This document shows positions 1-6,504 of a DNA stretch of 10,836 nucleotides, one piece after another. The position numbers were made by a program, and so were the translations under genes. Below the pieces are notes generated by a model. That model was given only the letters and a program-made list of their open reading frames with translations. It was not told the origin of the DNA and did no database searches. The stretch is from the NCBI GenBank assembly GCA_050122535.1, contig JASFIT010000118.1, forward strand, positions 1-10,836, written 5' to 3'. Every line of letters starts with the position of its first letter. Within the stretch, counting starts at the first letter, position 1. This DNA is from JASFEQ01 sp050122535 (lineage in GTDB: Bacteria; Desulfobacterota; DSM-4660; Desulfatiglandales; HGW-15).

Positions 1-1
1 A

Positions 2-121
2 AAGGGGGAGATCCCATCCCTGCTCTATCGTCCCATGAAATTCCTTGCGGAATTGCTAAATACACCCTCTACCTGGTTCGGTAAAGGCCATGAACTGCAG
101 GTCTTTTTGAGAAAGACGTGA
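2..121 (+). CDS. C-terminal end of an unidentified protein (5' end outside window)
   Basis: An open frame runs from the left edge for 39 codons and ends in TGA at 119-121. The last residues read GKGHELQVFLRKT. The fragment is too short to name a family. The HELQVF-x-RK ending faintly recalls the last strand of class I SAM-dependent methyltransferases, which would fit the methyltransferase that follows, but this is only a hint. The main support that it is coding is that its stop codon overlaps the GTG start of the next gene in a GTGA arrangement, typical of translationally coupled genes in one operon. Confidence 0.5.
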   Translation, partial: KGEIPSLLYRPMKFLAELLNTPSTWFGKGHELQVFLRKT

Positions 122-873
122 GCACTGAAAAAATATACCAAGCGGTTCTAAAGATAGCCGTCAAGTCCCATGCGGAGAGCCCCTTGAAAACGCACTTGGA
201 TATTGGGGCAGGATCCGGTCGTCTTATTCAATTGTTCCATGAAAACCTTGGGGTGGCGTCCTGCGCTTGCGATTACACAGACACCCTCATGGAAGTTCCA
301 GGGCAAAAGGTTGATGTGGTCAATTTAAATCATGACAGGCTTCCGTATCCCGATGCTTCCTTTGACTTGGTCACGGCCACGGAAGTGATTGAACACCTGG
401 AGAATTACCGAGAGATTCTGCGTGAAATACACCGAGTCCTGGATAATACAGGAATCTGCATTCTGAGCACGCCTAATATACTAAACATTAACTCTCGGAT
501 TCGTTATCTATCTTTTGGTTTCTCTGATCTGTTCGGTCCTTTACCTGTTGCCAACAGGAAGCTCCATTTGAGTGCAGGACACATTAGCCCGGTATCCTAT
601 TTTTACCTTACGCATGCCCTGTTGGAGGCCAACTTCTCGTCGGTTTCTTTGACCTTTGATAAATACCAACGGTCCGGCATGGCTAAGCTGTTGCTCCTTT
701 ATTTGCCAATTAAAGCCTTTGGACGAATGGCTTTCAAGAAGGAGATATCAAAATACCATGGAATCGATGAAAGGAATATGGAGCTGGTCAAGTCGATGAA
801 TTCAGTGGGGATGCTCCTGGGCCGAACCATTATTGTCACCGCAAAAAAAGACCACTCTTCAAGCAACAAGTAG
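118..873 (+). CDS. Class I SAM-dependent methyltransferase (Methyltransf_11/23 type)
   Basis: A 251-residue protein starting at GTG 118, whose first four bases GTGA overlap the stop of the preceding frame. Residues 26-36 (HLDIGAGSGRL) are the glycine-rich SAM-binding motif I. The stretch around residues 84-94, with EVIEHL at 89-94, matches the post-motif region of Methyltransf_11 proteins, and RVLDNTGICILSTPN at 106-120 is the typical strand 5 of the fold. The C-terminal third, with a hydrophobic stretch near 188-203, probably shapes the acceptor site. The substrate cannot be read from sequence. Nearby glycosyltransferases and LPS export genes suggest a sugar, glycan or lipid-linked acceptor, but this is inference. 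No strong Shine-Dalgarno precedes the GTG, consistent with coupling to the upstream gene. Confidence 0.85.
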   Translation: MSTEKIYQAVLKIAVKSHAESPLKTHLDIGAGSGRLIQLFHENLGVASCACDYTDTLMEVPGQKVDVVNLNHDRLPYPDASFDLVTATEVIEHLENYREILREIHRVLDNTGICILSTPNILNINSRIRYLSFGFSDLFGPLPVANRKLHLSAGHISPVSYFYLTHALLEANFSSVSLTFDKYQRSGMAKLLLLYLPIKAFGRMAFKKEISKYHGIDERNMELVKSMNSVGMLLGRTIIVTAKKDHSSSNK

Positions 874-884
874 ACAAGTAAGAT

Positions 885-926
885 TCACCACCCGCTTCGC
901 TAGAGGCACAGAGAACACAGAGAGAG
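885..926 (+). repeat. Dispersed CACAGAG-type repeat, left copy, interrupted
   Basis: The sequence reads TCACCAC, then CCGCTTCGCT, then AGAGGCACAGAGAACACAGA. Without the middle ten bases it matches the TCACCACAGAGGCACAGAGAA-type repeat that I recall being scattered in intergenic DNA of many deltaproteobacterial genomes. An inverted partner lies at 1201-1230. Family membership is from memory; the pairing with 1201-1230 is visible directly. Confidence 0.65.
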
Positions 927-960
927 TTTTAGCTGAGGATATTGCAGGATCGGGACAAGG

Positions 961-979
961 CCCTTCACAAAGTGAGGGG
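961..979. repeat. Small hairpin, followed by a second at 983-997
   Basis: CCCTTCAC (961-968) pairs with GTGAGGGG (972-979) across an AAA loop, with one G-T pair. Immediately after, CGATGC (983-988) pairs with GCATCG (992-997) across AGC. Neither is followed by a T-run, so neither looks like an intrinsic terminator for the methyltransferase gene. They may be degraded repeat units. Confidence 0.5.
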
Positions 980-1035
980 TCTCGATGCAGCGCATCGCGA
1001 CCAATGTGGAGGGTTCTGAGGGATAAAATAAGCCT

Positions 1036-1065
1036 GCCCCGCCATAGCTTCAGCGACGGCGGGTG
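1036..1065. repeat. GC-rich REP-like palindrome, copy 1
   Basis: The outer arms CCCGCC and GGCGGG flank a short AT-richer centre. The 30-base unit recurs at 1103-1132 in the same orientation, 67 bases downstream, with the same length and differences confined mostly to the centre. Conservation of the arms suggests a structured repeat rather than chance. The family (CCCGCC-TAGC-GCGA-GGCGGG) is, from memory, frequent in environmental bacterial genomes. Confidence 0.65.
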
Positions 1066-1102
1066 GTGAGTTTCTTTATTTCGTGGTTTTGTCCTTTCGC
1101 TT

Positions 1103-1132
1103 GCCCCGCCGTAGCCTTGGCGAAGGCGGGTG
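1103..1132. repeat. GC-rich REP-like palindrome, copy 2
   Basis: This is the second copy of the unit at 1036-1065, with CCCGCC and GGCGGG arms and the centre GTAGCCTTGGCGAA. It is followed by TGTTTTCG, a weak T-rich stretch. A role as terminator of upstream transcription is possible but not convincing. Confidence 0.65.
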
Positions 1133-1182
1133 TTTTCGTGATTAATAATATGGTGTGAAATAGTCGTTGTGCAGGTCTGTGG

Positions 1183-1196
1183 CTAAGAATTCTTAG
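1183..1196. repeat. Perfect 14-base palindrome CTAAGAATTCTTAG
   Basis: The sequence equals its own reverse complement over all 14 bases. It lies between the GC-rich palindromes and the inverted CACAGAG repeat. It could be a dimeric protein site or part of the repeat cluster; nothing else in the sequence decides between these. Confidence 0.4.
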
Positions 1197-1200
1197 AGCG

Positions 1201-1230
1201 TTCTCTGTGTACTCAGCGTCTCTGTGGTGA
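1201..1230 (-). repeat. Dispersed CACAGAG-type repeat, right (inverted) copy
   Basis: Read on the minus strand this gives TCACCACAGAGACGCTGAGT followed by ACACAGAGAA, an uninterrupted relative of the left copy at 885-926 in opposite orientation. The two copies bracket about 346 bases. It ends four bases before the stop codon of the glycosyltransferase gene, so it lies in the 3' flank of that gene. Confidence 0.65.
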
Positions 1231-1233
1231 GCC

Positions 1234-2439
1234 TTATTTCGGTTTAGATCCTTTCCGCTCCAGTACTTCGTAGTAGGTGGATAAGGTGTCTTCAGTCGTT
1301 CTCTCCCAGGTTAATGTCTCTGCCAGTTGACGACCCTTCTCTTTCAACTCTTCTCTGTAACTCTCGTCCATCAACCGGAGCAGCGCATTCGCAATTTCTT
1401 GGGCGTCCTTCGGGTTTTCCAATATTAAGGCCTCTCCGTTTTTTATGAGCTCGGCAGTCCCCGCATACTTGGAGCAACTCATGATTGTAGCCACCCCGGA
1501 TGCCATGGCTTCTAGAGGTGAAAGGGGGCATGGATCCGACAGGGTGGGTAAAATGTAGACATCAGACATGGCATAGAGGTCCTCCACGTCACGAACCAGA
1601 CCCAAAAAAATGATATCATTGCCAAGCCCAAGCTTCTCTGCCAGTCTGGTGTACTCTCTTAACTTTCCCCCGCCTCCACCGGCAACGACAAACTTAATGT
1701 TGGACCGAGGTATAGCAGCAGCAGCCTTGAGCAAGGCATCCAGTCCTTTTCTTTTAAACTCTGTTCCCACAAAGAGAATGACTAGATCATCCTCAGCAAT
1801 GCCAAACTGGGAGCGCAACTCTTTCTGGCGGTTATTATTACCGCCTTCTTTTGGCATATTACTGTCCACAGCCGTATAAGCCAATCTGAAAGAATCGTCG
1901 GGAAGTGGGTAATTGTCTTGGACATTTTTCTTTATGTTTTCAGATACAGCGATCAACAGCCTGCCTTGATCATAAGTGAACTGTTTTTTTTCAAGCCAGA
2001 GATAGGCGATCTTGCGCGGACTTAGGGCAACGGAGAGCCAAATCAGAATTCTTCGCCAGAGACTCTTCTGTCGGGTGATAAGTGAGCGAAAGCAGGAGGA
2101 CTGTATGGTGAACACATCGAAGTGGGAAACACGTTCATAGGTATGTATAACATCAAAGGATGGATCCACAGACCTGCGTGTGAAATAAGAAAAGAGGAGT
2201 TGATTGAGGAAACTGGGTTTAATGAAGAATCTGGGAATCCTGTGAAAAGTGATCTTCTCTTTTCCGTCAAAAGACCAATCCTGGGCAAAGACATGGAGGT
2301 CATGATCTAAGGCAAGTCGCCGGGTCACTTCCAAGGCATATTTTTCAGCGCCCCCGGTGGAGACGAAATCGCGGATGAGGACAGCGATCTTCAGTTTCTT
2401 TTGAGGAGACTGGGCGGGGGAATCAAAAGTCGTTTTCAT
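1234..2439 (-). CDS. GT4 glycosyltransferase, WaaG-like (LPS core type)
   Basis: A 401-residue GT-B fold glycosyltransferase of family GT4, expected to transfer a sugar from a nucleotide-sugar donor to a cell-envelope glycan on the cytoplasmic face of the inner membrane. The N-terminal domain begins with KIAVLIRDF (17-25) and the acceptor-side loop STGGAEKYALEV (27-38). FDVIHTYERV (95-104) recalls the WaaG/LPS-core branch. The C-terminal donor domain has VGTEFKRKGLDALL (224-237), and the donor-site motif SDPCPLSPLEAMASG (301-315). Here Asp302 stands where most GT4 enzymes have the first Glu of E-x7-E; Glu310 is kept. ATG 2439 is the only reasonable start, though no clear Shine-Dalgarno precedes it. 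The gene is transcribed away from lptF. A WaaG-like role fits that neighbour, but donor and acceptor are not known. Confidence 0.85.
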   Translation of the reverse strand: MKTTFDSPAQSPQKKLKIAVLIRDFVSTGGAEKYALEVTRRLALDHDLHVFAQDWSFDGKEKITFHRIPRFFIKPSFLNQLLFSYFTRRSVDPSFDVIHTYERVSHFDVFTIQSSCFRSLITRQKSLWRRILIWLSVALSPRKIAYLWLEKKQFTYDQGRLLIAVSENIKKNVQDNYPLPDDSFRLAYTAVDSNMPKEGGNNNRQKELRSQFGIAEDDLVILFVGTEFKRKGLDALLKAAAAIPRSNIKFVVAGGGGGKLREYTRLAEKLGLGNDIIFLGLVRDVEDLYAMSDVYILPTLSDPCPLSPLEAMASGVATIMSCSKYAGTAELIKNGEALILENPKDAQEIANALLRLMDESYREELKEKGRQLAETLTWERTTEDTLSTYYEVLERKGSKPK

Positions 2440-2517
2440 GGGCGTAATAAGATTTTCAATTTAGAATGGGTCAAGCATAAGGAAATAGGGATTGGGTGTC
2501 AACCATAACAATCACCA

Positions 2518-2588
2518 AAAATCCCCCTGTGTCCCCTCTCCGAGGCGTAAGCTCTCCGAGCCAGAGGCCTTTATGAAAGGGGGCAGGG
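2518..2588. repeat. Interrupted CCCCCT/AGGGGG palindromic repeat
   Basis: AAATCCCCCTGTGTCCCC on the left and CTTTATGAAAGGGGGCAGGG on the right are what one expects of a dispersed palindrome of the form CCCCCTTT-n-AAAGGGGG. About 32 bases lie between the halves, containing a direct repeat of CTCTCCGAG (2536-2544 and 2552-2560, 16 bases apart). It sits in the divergent gap between the minus-strand glycosyltransferase and lptF. The consensus is recalled, not looked up. Confidence 0.55.
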
Positions 2589-2646
2589 AGATTGCTTCAT
2601 CCCCTGGCACTCAAGCCGTTTGAGTGCCTGAGTCCTCGCAATGACA
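2588..2646. repeat. Interrupted GAGATTGCTTC/CCTCGCAATGACA palindromic repeat
   Basis: The ends GAGATTGCTTCATC and TCCTCGCAATGACA match, from memory, a widespread bacterial intergenic palindrome whose short centre is usually CGCTTCGCT-like. Here the centre is longer and contains a perfect hairpin: GGCACTCAA (2606-2614), loop GCCGT, TTGAGTGCC (2620-2628). The outer arms ATTGC (2591-2595) and GCAAT (2638-2642) also pair. No T-run follows. It begins directly at the end of the preceding repeat. The remaining 60 bases to lptF show no convincing promoter. Confidence 0.6.
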
Positions 2647-2707
2647 AACCGGACGATTTCCAGAGGTCTCGGGTTAGAGTTGTGGTCATTGATTTCAAGT
2701 ACATCCA

Positions 2708-3895
2708 ATGAAAATAACACTTCATAAATACATCTTCCAAGAGATCTGGCCCACGTTCTTAACGATCCTCACGGTTTTTGCCTTTATTGTGGTGGCCACC
2801 AGAATGCTGACCATATCAGAGTGGGTGATAAATCGAGGGGTGGACCCGGGACAGGTGTTCAAGCTGATCTTCTACTTACTTCCCGGTATCATCCTCTTTG
2901 CCCTGCCTGCTGCCGCCTTGATGGCCGTGTTTATTGCATTCATTCGCCTATCCAGTGACAATGAGATCCTAGCTCTAAAATCTGCAGGGATCAGTCTGTT
3001 TCAGATGCTTCCAACTGTGCTTTTTTTCTCTTTTGTGAGCTTTCTGATAGCCATGTTCTTGGCTGTTTTCGGGGCCCCTTGGGGTAATGGGTCCTTTAAG
3101 GACATCATTTTTCAGATGGCTCAGTCAAAGGCTGACTTAGCGATTAAAGAAAGGGTATTCTGTGAACCCTTTGACAACGTGACTTTTTTCATTAACAGCT
3201 TTTCCACCCACGAAGGGGTCATGAAAGACGTGTTTGTCGTGGACAGACGGGATCCAGAAACGACCAATACCATTGTGGCAAAAGAAGCCAGAGTTGCGTC
3301 TAACCCCGCATGGAGGACCATAACCATAGGCTTTCTGAATGGGACCATTTTCATGGTAGGGAAAGATTTCGAGTCAGTGAGAACCCTGAAGTTTGATACC
3401 TACAATCTCAACATAGGCCTGCAAGATATTATGAGTGCTGTCTCTTCTCGGAAAAAGAGCCCCAAGGAGATGTCTATTCAGGAACTCAGAGACACCCTAA
3501 GAAATGAGACCAAAGGAGCGGTCAACTACAATGTAAGCCTCATTAAACTGTTAGAGAAGTTCTCAATACCCTTGGCCGTCTTTCTGATGGGCATTATAGG
3601 CGTCCCTCTTGGGGCACAATTAAGATCTGGGGGCCGATCCGTCGGCATCGTCGTTGGCATTATAATCTTTCTCATATATTATATGTTCCTGGGTGGTGTG
3701 AGAAGTCTTTGTGAAACAGGCGCCGTCTCACCCTTAGTTGGCATATGGCTTCCCGACCTGTTCCTGCTCATATCATGTCTGTATCTGTGGCGCAGGGCCT
3801 CAAAAGATCGTTCCATTAACATCTTGGAAAGGGTGAAACTAAAGTGGGAGAGTAGAGAGGGTGAGCGTTACGGGATGGGGAAAGGTATTGGCTAG
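2708..3895 (+). CDS. lptF: LPS export ABC transporter permease LptF
   Basis: A 395-residue permease of the LptF/LptG (YjgP/YjgQ) family. With LptG and the ATPase LptB it extracts LPS from the outer leaflet of the inner membrane and passes it to LptC/LptA. The family architecture is visible: three N-terminal membrane segments (about 14-33, 52-78, 99-121), a periplasmic beta-jellyroll region (about 125-275), and three C-terminal segments (about 284-302, 310-333, 341-362). SSDNEILALKSAGIS (82-96) between segments 2 and 3 is the conserved cytoplasmic coupling helix contacting LptB. About 30 charged residues extend past the last segment, making it somewhat longer than E. coli LptF (366). ATG 2708 places the first hydrophobic segment correctly, though the Shine-Dalgarno is poor. 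lptG follows after six bases. Assigned to LptF rather than LptG because it comes first in the pair; the family alone is certain. Confidence 0.9.
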   Translation: MKITLHKYIFQEIWPTFLTILTVFAFIVVATRMLTISEWVINRGVDPGQVFKLIFYLLPGIILFALPAAALMAVFIAFIRLSSDNEILALKSAGISLFQMLPTVLFFSFVSFLIAMFLAVFGAPWGNGSFKDIIFQMAQSKADLAIKERVFCEPFDNVTFFINSFSTHEGVMKDVFVVDRRDPETTNTIVAKEARVASNPAWRTITIGFLNGTIFMVGKDFESVRTLKFDTYNLNIGLQDIMSAVSSRKKSPKEMSIQELRDTLRNETKGAVNYNVSLIKLLEKFSIPLAVFLMGIIGVPLGAQLRSGGRSVGIVVGIIIFLIYYMFLGGVRSLCETGAVSPLVGIWLPDLFLLISCLYLWRRASKDRSINILERVKLKWESREGERYGMGKGIG

Positions 3896-3901
3896 ATAGA
3901 G

Positions 3902-4978
3902 ATGAGAGTACTTTCAAAATACCTGGCGATGGAGTTTCTCAAACTCCTATGTCTTTGTCAGATCATTTTCCTATCCATATATCTCATTGTAGATTTCGTC
4001 CAGAAGATAGATAACTTTATCGCGGCACAAGCGTCACTGGGTATTATGCTGGCGTATTTCGTTTACAAAACGCCTCTCATATTCATACAGATGCTGCCCC
4101 CGTCTACTCTCATCTCTATCATCATCCTTTTTTCATTATTAAGAAAAAGGAACGAACTCACCGCCATGAAGGCCTGCGGCCTTAATATGTTCAAAGTTGT
4201 CCAGCCTATTGTTGTGACAGGCATAATGATAAGTATTTCCCTATTTCTTTTTTCTGAAATCGTGGTTCCCTACTCAAGTTCAAAATTTAATGAGATATGG
4301 GAGGTTGAGGTGGAGAAACGGGATCCGAACCAATTCTACGGCATGAATCAAATATGGTATAAGGGGGCTGGAACCATATACTGGATGCGACGTTTTGATT
4401 ATCCGAATCGGACTATGGAGCGACCCACCTTGTATTTCTTTGACGACTCATTTCACCTCGTTGAAAGGATAGATGGACAAAGGGCAATCTGGGAGGAGGG
4501 CAAATGGAAGATCGAAGAAGGGATAATCCAAAGGGCGACTGATGAGGGGATTTACCGACCCACCAAATTTACAGACCTTTATCTTGTATTGGAAGCGACA
4601 CCGGAGACCTTTGTAAAAAGGGAAAGGGATCCTGAAGAAATGAGTTACTGGCAATTGAAGCGGTATGCCAAAAGGGTAATCATGGAAGGCTATGACAATA
4701 CCAGATACCTGGTGGATATGAACTTCAAGATAGCCTTCCCCTTCATTATTCTAATTATGGTACTCATGGGAACGCCCATTTCGCTAAAGGTGGAAAAAGG
4801 CGGCGTCGCTTTCGCCATATTCATCGGGATAGGTATATGTTTCCTCTATTTGGTCACGCTTGGGTTTACAAGGTCGCTGGGGCTTTCAGGGATCTTACCA
4901 CCCACCCTGTCTGCCTGGCTGGGCAATCTCATTTTTTTGTTTCTCAGTATCTACCTGATGATGAAGGTTGCGAGATAG
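3902..4978 (+). CDS. lptG: LPS export ABC transporter permease LptG
   Basis: A 358-residue second LptF/LptG-family permease, close to E. coli LptG (360). Membrane segments lie at about 12-32, 49-79 and 99-120, then a periplasmic region of about 150 residues (125-270), then segments near 275-293, 300-322 and 333-354. RKRNELTAMKACGLNMFKV (81-99) is the coupling helix for the LptB ATPase. The periplasmic part is rich in aromatic and charged residues, as expected for the jellyroll that hands LPS to LptC. The gene starts six bases after the lptF stop and is almost certainly cotranscribed with it. lptB, lptC and lptA are not in the window, so they must be encoded elsewhere. Confidence 0.92.
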   Translation: MRVLSKYLAMEFLKLLCLCQIIFLSIYLIVDFVQKIDNFIAAQASLGIMLAYFVYKTPLIFIQMLPPSTLISIIILFSLLRKRNELTAMKACGLNMFKVVQPIVVTGIMISISLFLFSEIVVPYSSSKFNEIWEVEVEKRDPNQFYGMNQIWYKGAGTIYWMRRFDYPNRTMERPTLYFFDDSFHLVERIDGQRAIWEEGKWKIEEGIIQRATDEGIYRPTKFTDLYLVLEATPETFVKRERDPEEMSYWQLKRYAKRVIMEGYDNTRYLVDMNFKIAFPFIILIMVLMGTPISLKVEKGGVAFAIFIGIGICFLYLVTLGFTRSLGLSGILPPTLSAWLGNLIFLFLSIYLMMKVAR

Positions 4979-5067
4979 AGTGTATTTTGAAGTCAAAAAC
5001 TTGGGTCTCTGGAACAGGTCAGAAATTCTTGGATTTGTCCTGGCCGATAGAATGCGTTTTGAGTGAT

Positions 5068-5164
5068 CTAAAGTTAAAAGTGAACTAATGATCAAGCTAT
5101 TACTTTAGGCACTTTAGTCATTTTAGCTCACTTTAGTCACTTTACACACTTTAGAACACTTTAG
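5068..5164. repeat. Phased ACTTTAG tandem repeat with inverted CTAAAGT units upstream
   Basis: Seven units of ACTTTAG (two with one mismatch) start at 5102, 5111, 5120, 5130, 5139, 5148 and 5158, giving spacings of 9, 9, 10, 9, 9 and 10. The array is therefore also a degenerate 28-base repeat (5102-5129, 5130-5157 and the start of a third). Just upstream, CTAAAGT (5068-5074) and TAAAAGT (5075-5081) are the same unit in inverse orientation, so the left flank can fold back on the array. It fills the 270-base gap between lptG and the next gene. The rest of that gap (4979-5067 and 5165-5249) shows nothing I recognise. Confidence 0.8.
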
Positions 5165-5249
5165 GCACTCTGATTGAGATCGCCCAACGAAGCCCTTCAA
5201 AGGGCAAATCAAGGCTGGCTCCTCTTGCCGAAGTTCTTTGCTGGTTCCC

Positions 5250-6485
5250 ATGACGGCATCTCAACCTATAAGAATACTCAGAATCATCGCCCGTCTCAAC
5301 ATAGGTGGGCCTGCCATTCAGGCCATATCCCTCAGCGATCACCTCTCCAGAGAGGGTTACAAGACCGTCCTCGTAAGTGGAAAGGTGGCTCCCCATGAGG
5401 GTGATATGGCCTATTTAGCCGAGGAGAGAGGTGTACAGCCAGTTATCCTCCCGAAAATGGGTAGAGAAATCAATCCTATAGGAGACATGAATTCTCTAAT
5501 GGACCTGAGGAGGATCATTAAGCAATTTCAACCCCACATAATTCATACACATACCGCCAAGGCAGGCACCCTAGGGCGTCTGGCGGGTATCAGTTTCAAC
5601 CTAATCCGCAGATCAAATGTGAAGATGAGGATGGTTCACACCTTTCACGGCCACATATTCCACAGTTATTTTGGGTTTCTTAGGACGCGTCTTTTTATTC
5701 AGATAGAGAAGTTTCTTTCAAGATTCACAGACAGAATTATTGCGATCAGTCCCCTACAGCGGCATGATATCTGCTCGAGATATGGGATCGCCCCACCTGA
5801 GAAGGTGAGGATAATACCGCTAGGATTTGATCTATCAGGTTTTAAGGGTAGGGATGATCATAGGAAAGAGATCAGAGAAAGATATATGCTCCAAGAAAGC
5901 CAAAGCGTCTCGTTGGTGGGAATCATCGGAAGATTGACCGACGTGAAAAACCATCGCGTTTTGTTGGAAGCCGCCAAGTGCTTAAAGGCCATGGGAAAGG
6001 GCGAACATTTCAGGTTCCTGGTCGTCGGTGATGGAGAACTCAGGCAAGATCTGATCATGTATGCCAGGGAGCTTGGCGTTCAGAACGCCGTCATTTTTGC
6101 GGGTTGGCAGAAGGACATGCCTTCAATCTACGAAGCCTTGGATATCGTTGCCTTAACCTCACTGAATGAGGGAACACCGGTCAGCCTGATTGAGGCCATG
6201 GCCAATGCAAGGCCAGTGGTAGCCACGGATGTGGGGGGGGTCCGTGACTTGATGGGAGCTATTGACGAAGAGAGCAAAGATGGTTATACACTGGCTCAAC
6301 ACGGCATCCTTGTCCCTTCTGGAGAGGGAGAGGGGCTGGCTAGGGCCCTATCCTTTCTTCATGAGAACAAGAAAGTCTCTGACGAGATGGCGAAGCGTGG
6401 AAGGGACTTTGTGCTTAATCATTATTCCGTGGAAAGGCTGGTAAAAGACATTAAGTCGCTGTATAAGGAGGTTTTGTCTACTTGA
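5250..6485 (+). CDS. GT4 glycosyltransferase of polysaccharide assembly
   Basis: A 411-residue GT-B fold GT4 glycosyltransferase, expected to add a sugar to an undecaprenyl-diphosphate-linked or LPS intermediate on the cytoplasmic side. The N-terminal domain has RILRIIARLNIGGPAIQAI (7-25) with the GG loop, EGDM (50-53), and the family-typical HTHTAKAGTLGRLAG (99-113) and VHTFHGHIF (129-137). The donor domain has GIIGRLTDVKN (224-234), VVGDGELR (258-265) and the intact E-x7-E motif in NEGTPVSLIEAM (Glu307, Glu315), followed by RPVVATDVGGVRDL (321-334). I prefer ATG 5250: the frame extends to a TTG at 5238, but that adds only four residues and neither has a clear Shine-Dalgarno. The next gene, 19 bases on, encodes the lipid-carrier sugar transferase, so this enzyme may add the second sugar. 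The sugar is not readable. Confidence 0.88.
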   Translation: MTASQPIRILRIIARLNIGGPAIQAISLSDHLSREGYKTVLVSGKVAPHEGDMAYLAEERGVQPVILPKMGREINPIGDMNSLMDLRRIIKQFQPHIIHTHTAKAGTLGRLAGISFNLIRRSNVKMRMVHTFHGHIFHSYFGFLRTRLFIQIEKFLSRFTDRIIAISPLQRHDICSRYGIAPPEKVRIIPLGFDLSGFKGRDDHRKEIRERYMLQESQSVSLVGIIGRLTDVKNHRVLLEAAKCLKAMGKGEHFRFLVVGDGELRQDLIMYARELGVQNAVIFAGWQKDMPSIYEALDIVALTSLNEGTPVSLIEAMANARPVVATDVGGVRDLMGAIDEESKDGYTLAQHGILVPSGEGEGLARALSFLHENKKVSDEMAKRGRDFVLNHYSVERLVKDIKSLYKEVLST

Positions 6486-6504
6486 ACATCTCGGAAATTT
6501 TATT

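Larger units (their letters stand above)
874..1233. other. Repeat-rich intergenic region without a credible gene
   Basis: This 360-base gap separates the methyltransferase from the convergent glycosyltransferase gene. A 78-codon frame at 833-1069 can be read through it, but it runs through inverted repeats and its product (many S, R, Q and G) resembles no protein family, so I do not call it. The region is instead a chain of short structures: an interrupted CACAGAG repeat (885-926), two small hairpins (961-979 and 983-997), two copies of a 30-base GC-rich palindrome (1036-1065 and 1103-1132), a perfect 14-base palindrome (1183-1196), and an inverted CACAGAG repeat copy (1201-1230). Confidence 0.75.

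Noticed and set aside
833..1069. A 78-codon plus-strand frame overlapping the end of the methyltransferase gene
   Set aside because: It passes through inverted repeats and GC-rich palindromes, its low-complexity product resembles no family, and it has no ribosome binding site.
1036..1132. Intrinsic terminators for the methyltransferase operon
   Set aside because: The stems are GC-rich but no clear T-run follows either copy, and the unit is duplicated, which fits a repeat better.
885..1230. Insertion sequence or transposon ends
   Set aside because: The inverted repeats enclose no transposase frame. At most it is a non-autonomous element, so it is listed as repeats only.
5102..5164. Possible CRISPR array
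   Set aside because: The repeats are only seven bases, with 2-3 base spacers, and there are no cas genes. It is a short phased tandem repeat.
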